The position numbers were made by a program, and so were the translations under genes. This document shows, one piece after another, positions 1-6,653 of a DNA stretch of 7,590 nt. The notes below the pieces were generated by a model. It saw nothing but the letters and a program-made list of their open reading frames with translations, was not told the DNA's origin and made no database searches. The stretch comes from Desulfobacterales bacterium (GTDB lineage: Bacteria > Desulfobacterota > DSM-4660 > Desulfatiglandales > Desulfatiglandaceae): positions 1 through 7,590 of the forward strand of contig JAMOVZ010000272.1 in assembly GCA_027061865.1 (NCBI GenBank), read 5' to 3'. Each line of letters opens with the position of its first letter. Within the stretch, counting starts at the first letter, position 1.

Positions 1-338
1 AGAAGCGGCAGGTATTTTTTCTTTTGAGCCTCGGTTCCAAACAAGAGCAGCTCTTCTGAGCCAAATGTCACTGAGGACATCTCTTGCGCAAGCCCGGGGT
101 CCACCCGCCAGAACTCCTCCAATATCAAGGCGTGGTCTAAAAAGCCAAGGCCTGCCCCCCCATATTCCTCGTCAATAAACACTCCGAGGAAGCCCAACTC
201 AGCGGCCTTTTCCACCAAGGACCTAGGAAACTTCTCCTGCAGATCGCATTCGCGCGCGATATCGCGAAACTCGCCAAGGGCAAACTCCCTTGCCGCCCTC
301 TGGATGTCCTTTTGCTCCTTTGATAATTGAAAGTCCAT
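1..338 (-). CDS. Acyl-CoA dehydrogenase, N-terminal part (cut by left edge)
   Basis: A flavin-dependent acyl-CoA dehydrogenase catalyses alpha,beta-desaturation of an acyl-CoA in beta-oxidation or a related pathway, passing electrons to electron-transfer flavoprotein. Only the first 112 codons are in the window; the reading frame is open at base 1. The start MDFQLSKEQKDIQ and the downstream FPRSLVEKAAELGFLG...EEYGGAGLG (about residues 37-65) are the classic N-terminal helical domain of the family, followed by FGTEAQKKKYLP (100-111), the usual lead-in to the middle beta domain. The FAD-binding and catalytic regions lie outside, so substrate class cannot be told. The ATG at 338 is the only plausible start: no ATG, GTG or TTG lies in frame just upstream. 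The AAGGAGG at 360-354 is 15 nt away, longer than usual. It lies 10 nt downstream of the membrane-protein gene on the same strand, so the two are probably cotranscribed. Confidence 0.93.
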   Translation of the reverse strand, partial: MDFQLSKEQKDIQRAAREFALGEFRDIARECDLQEKFPRSLVEKAAELGFLGVFIDEEYGGAGLGFLDHALILEEFWRVDPGLAQEMSSVTFGSEELLLFGTEAQKKKYLPL

Positions 339-348
339 TTTTAACCGC

Positions 349-825
349 TCATGCCTCCTTTCCCCAAAAAAGATACCGGTTGAAAGCCCCTCCAAGGAGC
401 CTGGATTTCCTCATTTCCTCTATGGCCCGTCCCAAGTCTCTCAATATCTTGGACTCCTTCTCTGTCACCCGCATACTCTCTCTCGTTCCAATTCTGATGT
501 AATATATCTTTTTCAGTTTCCTTATCCCGTTGAAGTGGGACTCAATCTCCCACGGCGTATCAAGGGACAAGGTGGTATTCCGGAACGAGAAGAGCCCATA
601 GTCCAATTTTATCCCAGTAGGACATACAGTGACCCGGCTGAACCCGAAATACGGGCTGTTAAAAAACCATAGCATCACGCCCACCCAAAAAAGGGCGGCC
701 GCAAAGTGCTTCCACCTCCTGCCAAGGAGTGCCCAAAAAAGGAGGCATCCCAACAAGGAGGCTGAAGAAATCATCACCAGATTCTGGACCCAAATGGATT
801 TGATTGAAAAAGTGATGCAATCCAT
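349..825 (-). CDS. Small two-TM membrane protein of unknown function
   Basis: I do not recognise a named family for this 158-aa protein. Two hydrophobic segments are visible at about residues 15-34 and 41-57. Between them is a short basic loop (GRRWKH, 35-40), which suggests a hairpin with both ends on the same side. After the membrane part comes a beta-rich stretch (about 62-120: RVTVCPTGIKLDYGLFSF, TPWEIESHF, IYYIRIGTRE) and a charged helix (121-140). This layout resembles bacterial membrane proteins with a PH-like domain after a TM hairpin, but that is only a resemblance. There is no Shine-Dalgarno before the ATG at 825. A possible promoter lies so close upstream that the message might be leaderless. 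An alternative start is Met18, which would shorten TM1 and also lacks an SD. It is probably in an operon with the downstream acyl-CoA dehydrogenase. Confidence 0.72.
   Translation of the reverse strand: MDCITFSIKSIWVQNLVMISSASLLGCLLFWALLGRRWKHFAAALFWVGVMLWFFNSPYFGFSRVTVCPTGIKLDYGLFSFRNTTLSLDTPWEIESHFNGIRKLKKIYYIRIGTRESMRVTEKESKILRDLGRAIEEMRKSRLLGGAFNRYLFWGKEA
354..360 (-). promoter_or_regulatory. Shine-Dalgarno of the left acyl-CoA dehydrogenase
   Basis: A perfect AAGGAGG on the minus strand lies inside the last codons of the membrane-protein gene. It is 1 nt before an ATG that overlaps that gene's stop (a 3-codon mini-ORF) and 15 nt before the dehydrogenase ATG at 338. Neither spacing is optimal, so initiation at 338 may depend on coupling to translation of the upstream gene. 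Confidence 0.5.
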
Positions 826-837
826 TGCGAGGAGAGG

Positions 838-865
838 ATTAGCATAGGGGTTCTTTTGCTGTCAA
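838..865 (-). promoter_or_regulatory. Candidate sigma70-type promoter for the membrane protein gene
   Basis: On the minus strand a perfect TTGACA (865-860) is followed, after a 16-nt spacer, by GCTAAT (843-838), which matches TATAAT at 4 of 6 positions. Transcription would begin at about 832-826, at most a few bases ahead of the ATG at 825. The -35 match is strong and the -10 is weak. Confidence 0.4.
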
Positions 866-898
866 TGAATAGAGGCATTTGAGAGTTGCCTATGGAAT

Positions 899-916
899 TT
901 GAGAAAATTTTCTCAA
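899..916. promoter_or_regulatory. 18-bp perfect palindrome, putative operator
   Basis: TTGAGAAAATTTTCTCAA reads identically on both strands. It sits 7 bp upstream of the plus-strand -35 box and 33 bp upstream of the minus-strand -35 box, so a dimeric regulator bound here could act on one or both divergent genes. The half-site TTGAG with an 8-bp AT centre does not match the FNR/CRP spacing or any operator I can name. Its length and position argue against chance, but no regulator gene is in the window. Confidence 0.5.
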
Positions 917-923
917 TCTTTCA

Positions 924-952
924 TTGACAAGGCCCTCTGCCTTTTGTAGAGT
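924..952 (+). promoter_or_regulatory. Sigma70-type promoter of the permease gene
   Basis: A perfect -35 TTGACA (924-929) is separated by the ideal 17 nt from TAGAGT (947-952), which matches TATAAT at 4 of 6 positions. The start of transcription would be near 959, giving a 5' leader of about 40 nt that carries the Shine-Dalgarno at 982-990. Confidence 0.6.
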
Positions 953-981
953 TTCCCCCCGAGTAAATCTACTTCTAGGAA

Positions 982-990
982 AAGGAGAGG
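982..990 (+). promoter_or_regulatory. Shine-Dalgarno that decides the TTG start
   Basis: AAGGAGAGG lies 8 nt before the TTG at 999. It supports this rare start codon over the later ATG codons at residues 15 and 16, which would remove most of the signal peptide. Confidence 0.75.
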
Positions 991-998
991 TGTAGAAA

Positions 999-2735
999 TT
1001 GGGCAAGAGATTCTTCTTCTGTTTGGCGGTTATTGGGCTAATGATGCTACCGGGTCTTGTTCTGGGAGGCCATGGACCCAAAAGCGGGCCTCCTAAACCA
1101 GTTATTCCTGGAGGGGATACTATCAACATTTCAGGGATCATCTTGGATAATCACAATGAACCCATAGATGAAGCCGAGATCATAATAAAGGTTGATGGCA
1201 AGGAGGTGGACCACCTGTTCACTGCCCACAACGGAAAGTTTATTTCAAGGTTTCAACTGCCAAAGGGGGAAGTGGAGAGCGCCACCATTGAAATTCATGT
1301 TCATAAAACCTGCTTTCAGTCCAAGACTCTTGCTGTAACGGCCGATGAGCTTGCCAGAAAAGGGAATCATTATTTCCTAAGCACAGACATCGTGCTTAAA
1401 AGAGTTCTTGGGCCTGCCTTTTGGATCTCCACGGTAATCTTTGTGCTGGCCTATGTGCTCATCGCCTTTGAATTGCTCCACCGCACCATCGCAGCAATGA
1501 TCGGCGCTTCCTTAATGCTTCTTATTTCCTATACCATTGGGACAATCAACCCCGAATATCACATCTTTTCCTTTGAGAGGGCCATGGCCTCCATAGATAT
1601 GAATGTAATCTTTCTCCTCATGGGAATGATGATTATTGTAGGGGTGTTAAAAAATACTGGGGTTTTCCAGTGGTGTGCCTATTTTGCATACAAACTTGCC
1701 AAGGGGAGGGTGTTTCTCCTCACCGTTTACCTCGTAATCTTCACTGCTGTTTGTTCCGCTTTCCTTGACAATGTGACCACTATGCTGCTTTTGACCGGTG
1801 TTGCCATCGAAATCTGTGTCTCACTCTCCCTCAATCCCCTCACGGTTCTGATCCCATTGGTGCTCGCATCAAATGTGGGGGGGACCGCCACCCTGATTGG
1901 AGACCCTCCAAACATCATGATCGGTTCATACGCCGGCCTGACCTTCATGGACTTTGTGATCGCCCTTGCCGCTGTGTGCGGCCTCTCCCTTGTCGTCTTG
2001 GTAGTGATGACCAAGTTGGTGTGGGGGAAGGCCTATGCTGCCGCAAAGGTGGAAAATGTGGAGCAATATATTGAGAAGCTGAAAGAGGAGTACAGGATTA
2101 CCGACCCCACCCTCTTGAGTTACGGCTTGGGGGTCCTGGCCTTTGCCATATTTCTTTTTCTAAGCCATGGCTACTGGCACATGGAGGTGAGCGTGGCTGC
2201 CCTAATGGGTGCCTCTGTGCTGGTGACCATCGCCATAGTCACAGGGAAGATAAACCTCATGCACCTCATAGAAAAAGACATAGAGTGGCCCACCCTCATG
2301 TTTTTCATATTCCTCTTTATCTTGGTGGGGGCCGTGGAATCAGCGGGCCTTCTCTCCCTGATTGCTGATTGGATACTGCACCTTTCAAAGGGAAGCTTTT
2401 TTATCTCCTGCACCCTGATTATCTGGGTTGCCGCCATAATGTCTGCCTTTGTGGACAACATTCCATTCACCGCCACCATGCTCCCTATCGTGGCCTATCT
2501 AAGCACTGTCATCCCTGGAGCGGAAAACACCCTGTGGTGGGCGCTTGCTCTAGGGGCTTGCTTTGGTGGCAACGGAACCATAATAGGGGCCTCCGCAAAT
2601 GTGGTGACCATAGGTATTGCAGAATCACGGGGGTACCGGATAAGTTTTGGCGGCTTCATGAAGACCGCATTTCCTTATATGATAATTTCCGTGCTGATCG
2701 CACATATCTGGCTCTTGGTCTTTAGGCCACACTAG
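999..2735 (+). CDS. ArsB/NhaD/P-protein-like (SLC13-type) permease with N-terminal extracytoplasmic domain
   Basis: A 578-aa inner-membrane ion transporter of the ion transporter superfamily. Starting at TTG, it has a signal peptide (residues 1-23: basic KR, hydrophobic FFFCLAVIGLMMLPGLVLG), then a soluble beta domain (about 40-135; ISGIILDNHNEPIDEAEI...HNGKFISRF) that resembles carboxypeptidase-regulatory/transthyretin-like folds and should lie in the periplasm. Hydrophobic segments run from about 140 to the C-terminus. The two inverted halves carry the family signatures: FLDNVTTM (255-262) with SNVGGTATLIGDPPNIM (291-307), and FVDNIPFTATM (484-494) with GGNGTIIGASANV (523-535). These are typical of the ArsB/NhaD/P-protein branch; the helical-hairpin Asp-Asn pairs (D257/N258, D486/N487) are intact. 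The substrate cannot be told: no arsenic genes lie nearby, so arsenite export is not supported, and Na+/H+ exchange or anion transport are alternatives. It has its own promoter and is followed by a terminator-like hairpin, so it is probably monocistronic. Confidence 0.88.
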   Translation: MGKRFFFCLAVIGLMMLPGLVLGGHGPKSGPPKPVIPGGDTINISGIILDNHNEPIDEAEIIIKVDGKEVDHLFTAHNGKFISRFQLPKGEVESATIEIHVHKTCFQSKTLAVTADELARKGNHYFLSTDIVLKRVLGPAFWISTVIFVLAYVLIAFELLHRTIAAMIGASLMLLISYTIGTINPEYHIFSFERAMASIDMNVIFLLMGMMIIVGVLKNTGVFQWCAYFAYKLAKGRVFLLTVYLVIFTAVCSAFLDNVTTMLLLTGVAIEICVSLSLNPLTVLIPLVLASNVGGTATLIGDPPNIMIGSYAGLTFMDFVIALAAVCGLSLVVLVVMTKLVWGKAYAAAKVENVEQYIEKLKEEYRITDPTLLSYGLGVLAFAIFLFLSHGYWHMEVSVAALMGASVLVTIAIVTGKINLMHLIEKDIEWPTLMFFIFLFILVGAVESAGLLSLIADWILHLSKGSFFISCTLIIWVAAIMSAFVDNIPFTATMLPIVAYLSTVIPGAENTLWWALALGACFGGNGTIIGASANVVTIGIAESRGYRISFGGFMKTAFPYMIISVLIAHIWLLVFRPH

Positions 2736-2771
2736 CCTATCTCCTCCCCCCTTAGAGATTGGCTGTGGCCC

Positions 2772-2814
2772 GCCCCCTCCTATCCGTATCAATGCAGAAC
2801 GGGTGGGAGGGGGC
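2772..2814 (+). terminator. Terminator-like hairpin after the permease gene
   Basis: GCCCCCTCC (2772-2780) pairs perfectly with GGAGGGGGC (2806-2814). The stem extends inward by six more pairs, two of them G-U (2781-2786 with 2800-2805), leaving a 13-nt loop. It ends 79 nt after the permease stop codon. The stem is very stable but the following sequence (AAACTTTTC) holds only a four-T run, so intrinsic termination is likely but not certain. Confidence 0.62.
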
Positions 2815-2902
2815 AAACTTTTCAAAGAAAAGCTTCCTATATCCTTCCAGATGAAGTAGCATGGTCAAAGAGTTTTAGAAAATCCATAACAGGGAGGAAA
2901 AA

Positions 2903-3892
2903 ATGAGACATGGTTCTAAAAAGCCACTATGGATCATGGCCCTTGCAGCGCTCTTTGTGTTGAGTTTTTGTTCAGTCGGTCTTGGTGGCGATAAGGCAAT
3001 GAAAGACAGGGTTGCCACGGTAAATGGCAAGCCCATTAGCGCAGAAGAATTTAATCGGGAATTAGAAAACATAAAAATGCGGTTTTCAAGCTCTGGGCAA
3101 GTGCTCAATAAGGCCCAACTTATGGCCTTGAAAGCAAGGGTTTTAGAAAACCTTATTAACCGGGAGCTGCTGTATCAGGAGAGCATGAAAAAAGGTATAA
3201 AGGTCAGCAAGGAAGAAGTGGAAGCAAAAATGAAAGAGGTGAGGGCGCGCTTCCCTACTGAAGAGCAATTCAAGGCAGCCCTTGCACGCGCCGGAATGAC
3301 CGAGGAGACGCTGAGGCTCCAACTGGAGCGGGCTTTGGCCATAGATAAATATGTAAAAAAAGAATTCGGTTCTAGGGTGAAAGTCACTGAGGAGGATGCA
3401 AAGAAATTTTATGACGAACACCCAGAGCAGTTTGCCGAACCCGAACAGGTCAGAGCAAGTCACATCCTGGTAAAGGTCCCCTCAGGGGCGGACAAGGCCC
3501 AGAAAGAGAAGGCCCTCAAGAAAATCAAAAAAATCCAGGAACGGGCCAAAAAGGGTGAGGATTTCGCAAAGCTTGCTAAGGAATACTCAGAAGGCCCCAG
3601 TGCAAAACGGGGCGGGGACCTCGGCTTCTTCCCAAGGGGCAGGATGGTAAAGTCATTTGAAGATGCGGCCTTTGGCCTTAAGACCGGTAACATTAGTGAC
3701 ATCGTGGAAACCCAGTTCGGCTACCACATAATCAAAGTGACTGGAAAGAAAAAGGCAGGAAAGATCCCTTTTGAAAAAATCAAAGACAGGTTGGTGGAGT
3801 TTTTAAAAGACCAGAAGGTCCGCCAGGAGGTGGTGGCCCATCTCAATACGCTTAAAAAGCAGGCCAAGATAGAAAGGTTTCTCAAAGAATAA
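2903..3892 (+). CDS. Periplasmic peptidyl-prolyl cis-trans isomerase, SurA/PpiC/PrsA type
   Basis: A 329-aa secreted foldase that should catalyse X-Pro isomerisation and chaperone exported or outer-membrane proteins. The N-terminus is a Sec signal peptide (KK at 6-7, hydrophobic 9-27, likely cleavage around GLGG, 26-29). The Cys at 23 is preceded by Phe, so it does not form a good lipobox. A SurA-like N-terminal chaperone region (about 36-175) begins with VATVNGKPISAEEFNREL and includes the charged helical stretch 72-155. A single parvulin domain (about 181-280) shows VRASHILVKV, FAKLAKEYSEGPSAKRGGDLG, FPRGRMVKSFEDAAF and FGYHIIKV. A basic C-terminal helix follows. SurA of E. coli has two parvulin domains, so this is closer to the single-domain PpiC/PrsA forms. 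AGGGAGG (2891-2897) lies 5 nt before the ATG. I see no convincing promoter between the preceding hairpin and this start. Confidence 0.92.
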   Translation: MRHGSKKPLWIMALAALFVLSFCSVGLGGDKAMKDRVATVNGKPISAEEFNRELENIKMRFSSSGQVLNKAQLMALKARVLENLINRELLYQESMKKGIKVSKEEVEAKMKEVRARFPTEEQFKAALARAGMTEETLRLQLERALAIDKYVKKEFGSRVKVTEEDAKKFYDEHPEQFAEPEQVRASHILVKVPSGADKAQKEKALKKIKKIQERAKKGEDFAKLAKEYSEGPSAKRGGDLGFFPRGRMVKSFEDAAFGLKTGNISDIVETQFGYHIIKVTGKKKAGKIPFEKIKDRLVEFLKDQKVRQEVVAHLNTLKKQAKIERFLKE

Positions 3893-3910
3893 GATCAGAG
3901 CACTATGAAC

Positions 3911-3948
3911 AATCCCCCCTTCCCTTTTTTAAAGGGGAAGGGGGGATT
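3911..3948. terminator. Large palindrome between convergent genes; bidirectional terminator or dispersed repeat
   Basis: AATCCCCCCTTCCC (3911-3924) pairs perfectly over 14 bp with GGGAAGGGGGGATT (3935-3948), and a T/A-rich apex (TTTTTTAAAG) can add a wobble pair and two A-T pairs. It lies 18 nt after the isomerase stop and 13 nt before the end of the convergent helicase gene, the classic place for a shared terminator. The T tract downstream on the plus strand is short (a stem-adjacent TTT). The AATCCCCC...GGGGGATT form also resembles dispersed palindromes I recall from Desulfobacterota and related genomes; this cannot be tested from one copy. Confidence 0.68.
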
Positions 3949-3961
3949 TCATGTCTTAGGG

Positions 3962-6637
3962 CTAATCTATATAGACGGGTTCTTTCAGGATAAGCTCTAC
4001 AGCGGCCGTGGCCGACCTGGCTAAAGCAGGATGAGTTTCTGCCAGATTTGCGATCTGGCGGAGGTGGTCGGCACTCCGCATGATGAGAGATGCCATATCC
4101 CCTTCATCAATTGGCACGATAGACAACACCTCTTCCCATGGCACCTTTCTTGCCCACAGGAACAGTGCCACACACGGCCAGAACATAATGGGGGGAGTTT
4201 CAAAGCCCCTCCTTGTCTTGAGGGCTCTCAAGGATTCGATGGATTGGACCATCCTTTCAAACAGGGCTTCCAATTCCTCCAATTGAAGCCCCGGCCTCAC
4301 CTTTAGCTCTGTGTCCTGCACTCGATCCCACACAAAGGGGGCAATACCACCAGCAAGCAACTCAGGAGTAATGTTTTCAAATGCCCCTTTTCTAATGGCC
4401 TCTGCAATAAGGAGGGGCTGGTCCAGCCTCAGCTTAGATGCCCAGATGCCGTCAGGGGTCAGTTTATCGCTTTCGTCCACAAAGCCTGTCTCCTTCAAGA
4501 AACGAAGATGCCGCCTGAAACTCAACCACAATCCCCCCTCCAAGGCCTCTATCTGGAGGGCAAGTGAAGAGAACTCCCGAAGGAGCCGTTTGAGCGGCCC
4601 TTTCTTCCGCCTGTGACAAGTCTTTTTGTGCGGGCACCGCTCACAAGGAAGCTGCTCGAGCCTACGCCGCATTTCACGGAGTTCCAGGTCCTCCTCTCCC
4701 TCTGGCTCAAGCCCTATTTTCAAAGGGGTTAATCTTTCCTTGTCCAGGCTCTTGAGCATGCTGATAATCTCTTGGGACGAAGATTCCTCGGTTATTTCCA
4801 GCCTATAGTCTATCAGCGTCTTGATTTGGGCAAGGCGCACAGGCCTAGCCTTTATGCTTTGCTTGCTGGCCCTGGCCTTTTTGACATTCACCGCTGCACA
4901 AATTAATTCTCCCTCCCGCTCCTCTACTGCCAAGATGACCCATAGGTCGCGGTTTCGGTGGTAAAACAACCTCCCCGGCTTTAAATATGGCCTCATGGCC
5001 ACGAGCAGCCTCTCTTGCCGCAGCTTCTGCTTGAGGCTCCTGATCTCCTTCCGTATATCAGACCGGGTTTGCACGTATTGAAGCACCTCATAGGGGTCTG
5101 TGGTGTCACACCTTGCCTCGGGCAGGATGTCTTTGAGGGAGGCCAGCAATTGCTCCCACCGTTTTTTCAAATAAGAACCGGTCCGTTTTTGCTGATAGGC
5201 TGCGAAAGACCGGTCCAGTAACCCCTTTATCTCTTCTGGTGAGTGAGAGAGAAGCAGGTTCAAGGTCATTGAAAAATTGATGTGGATCTGGCTTTTGAGG
5301 GGTTCAGGCGGAGAGTCCTTAAGTTCGCAAATAAGCTGGGGATCCTGGTGAAGCCCTGGGATTATGAGTACAAATCCAATGTGGTCCTTCCCTCTTCTGC
5401 CGGCCCTCCCTGTCATCTGATGGAGCTCGGTTGCAGTAAGCTCCACAAATTCCCTGCCGTTATACCGGTCGCTCTGCACCAGCACTACGGTTCTTGCAGG
5501 GAAATTGACGCCTGCAGCCACAGTGGAGGTGGAAAATATTGCCTCCAAGTACCCTTTGTTCATCATCTTTTCAATGAGCACTTTCCAATATGGAAGCTGC
5601 CCTCCGTGATGGGATGCCACTAAAGAGTCCAAGAGAAACTGCATTTGGCGGTGACCCCTCAGGTGTGGGTATTGCCTCAGGAAATCTTCTACCTCTCGGG
5701 CAAGCGCCTCTTTAAGGCCTTGAGGGGCATCCACAGGGGGACAGGTGCGAAGTGCCCTGTCGCATTCCACCCTGGACTTGAGAAAAAATATGGCCGGAAG
5801 CAGGTCCAGCTTCCGCATCACCCTGATTATCGCCCCAAAGTCAATCCTCTCCCTGCGGCGGGACCACCGCTTTGGCTGTGATGACAGGAATTTCTTCACC
5901 TTTGGATTTAATCCCCTTTTTCCCGCAAGGGGGACCACTAGCCCGTCAGGGAACAAAAAAAGCATTTCCAAGGGCACGGGCCGATCATAGGTCCTTACCA
6001 CCCTTGTCTCCTGCCCCCTTATCTCCTGAAGCCAGTCCGCAATCTCTTCAGGGTTGGATATGGTGGCTGAAAGCAAAAGGAGCTTTACCCTGGAAGGCAA
6101 ATAAATGAGCACCTCTTCCCATACCACGCCCCTGTCAGGATCACTGAGGTAGTGGGCCTCGTCCATGACCACAAGGTCAGCCTTAATATTGGTTCCCTCG
6201 TGCATGGCATCGTATAGCTGGTTCCTGAGGATCTCTGTGGTTCCTACAATAACGGGGGCCTCAGAATTCTCTTTCCTGTCACCAGTAATGATGCCGCAGA
6301 GATGGGAGCCGAATTCTCCTGAGAACTCCTGATAAATGGAATTGGACAGGGCCTTGAGGGGGGAGGCATACCAGACCCGGAGCCCCTTGGCCAGGCAATC
6401 GTGTATAGCCTGGATGGCTATCCAGGTCTTTCCGCTGCCAGTAGGAGCGCTTACCAGGACATCTGCTTCTTTCAGGGCCTCGAGGGCCTCCAATTGGAAG
6501 GGATCTGGCTTGAAAGGCTCTGGTTCAGGGACTCCGATCTTGCGAAAAACTGGCCTGAGGGACGGATCAATCCGCGGCTTGTCATACAATTTTTCGTAAA
6601 AGTTGCCCCTTTTCCTTGCCCACCTCTTCCGCGTCAT
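3962..6637 (-). CDS. Ski2/Mtr4-like DEAH-box RNA helicase
   Basis: An 891-aa superfamily 2 helicase, expected to unwind RNA using ATP and to act in RNA processing or decay. RecA-like domain 1: FQLEALEAL (47-55), Walker A APTGSGKT (64-71), motif Ia ASPLKALSN (91-99), TGD (118-120), GTTEILRNQL (132-141), DEAH (159-162) and SAT (190-192). Domain 2: FFLKSR (284-289), STSTVAAGVNFPART (369-383) and QMTGRAGRRG (407-416); all catalytic motifs are intact. Then come a helical section, an SH3/KOW-like beta part (about 554-612), a small Cys cluster C-x2-C-x6-C (664, 667, 674), and a C-terminal helical region (about 705-890) resembling the DSHCT domain of Ski2, Mtr4 and bacterial HelY. I chose the ATG at 6637 because the 51 extra in-frame codons upstream overlap the dehydrogenase gene. 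No strong SD is present, so coupling to the preceding gene, 16 nt upstream, is likely. Confidence 0.9.
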   Translation of the reverse strand: MTRKRWARKRGNFYEKLYDKPRIDPSLRPVFRKIGVPEPEPFKPDPFQLEALEALKEADVLVSAPTGSGKTWIAIQAIHDCLAKGLRVWYASPLKALSNSIYQEFSGEFGSHLCGIITGDRKENSEAPVIVGTTEILRNQLYDAMHEGTNIKADLVVMDEAHYLSDPDRGVVWEEVLIYLPSRVKLLLLSATISNPEEIADWLQEIRGQETRVVRTYDRPVPLEMLFLFPDGLVVPLAGKRGLNPKVKKFLSSQPKRWSRRRERIDFGAIIRVMRKLDLLPAIFFLKSRVECDRALRTCPPVDAPQGLKEALAREVEDFLRQYPHLRGHRQMQFLLDSLVASHHGGQLPYWKVLIEKMMNKGYLEAIFSTSTVAAGVNFPARTVVLVQSDRYNGREFVELTATELHQMTGRAGRRGKDHIGFVLIIPGLHQDPQLICELKDSPPEPLKSQIHINFSMTLNLLLSHSPEEIKGLLDRSFAAYQQKRTGSYLKKRWEQLLASLKDILPEARCDTTDPYEVLQYVQTRSDIRKEIRSLKQKLRQERLLVAMRPYLKPGRLFYHRNRDLWVILAVEEREGELICAAVNVKKARASKQSIKARPVRLAQIKTLIDYRLEITEESSSQEIISMLKSLDKERLTPLKIGLEPEGEEDLELREMRRRLEQLPCERCPHKKTCHRRKKGPLKRLLREFSSLALQIEALEGGLWLSFRRHLRFLKETGFVDESDKLTPDGIWASKLRLDQPLLIAEAIRKGAFENITPELLAGGIAPFVWDRVQDTELKVRPGLQLEELEALFERMVQSIESLRALKTRRGFETPPIMFWPCVALFLWARKVPWEEVLSIVPIDEGDMASLIMRSADHLRQIANLAETHPALARSATAAVELILKEPVYID

Positions 6638-6653
6638 AGTGGTAGCTGAGCCC

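Noticed and set aside
255..266. 12-bp palindrome CGCGATATCGCG
   Set aside because: It lies inside conserved dehydrogenase codons (FRDIARE) and is explained by coding sequence; no regulatory context.
890..1141. 83-codon minus-strand ORF across the divergent control region
   Set aside because: It overlaps the permease start and both promoter elements, has a Pro/Arg-rich composition typical of antisense frames, and resembles no family.
2369..2725. 118-codon plus-strand ORF inside the permease gene
   Set aside because: It is an out-of-frame shadow of the conserved second half of the permease, rich in Cys and His with no recognisable domain.
999..2735. Arsenite efflux pump ArsB
   Set aside because: The fold signatures are shared by the whole superfamily, the protein has an extra secreted domain, and no arsR, arsC or arsA lies nearby; a specific arsenic role is not supported.
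2818..2832. Small inverted repeat CTTTTC-AAA-GAAAAG
   Set aside because: A six-pair A/T-rich stem with a 3-nt loop just after the terminator hairpin is too weak to call as a separate element.
2862..2890. Possible promoter TGGTCA-17-CATAAC before the isomerase gene
   Set aside because: Both boxes match only 4 of 6 positions and the start of transcription would fall within the Shine-Dalgarno.
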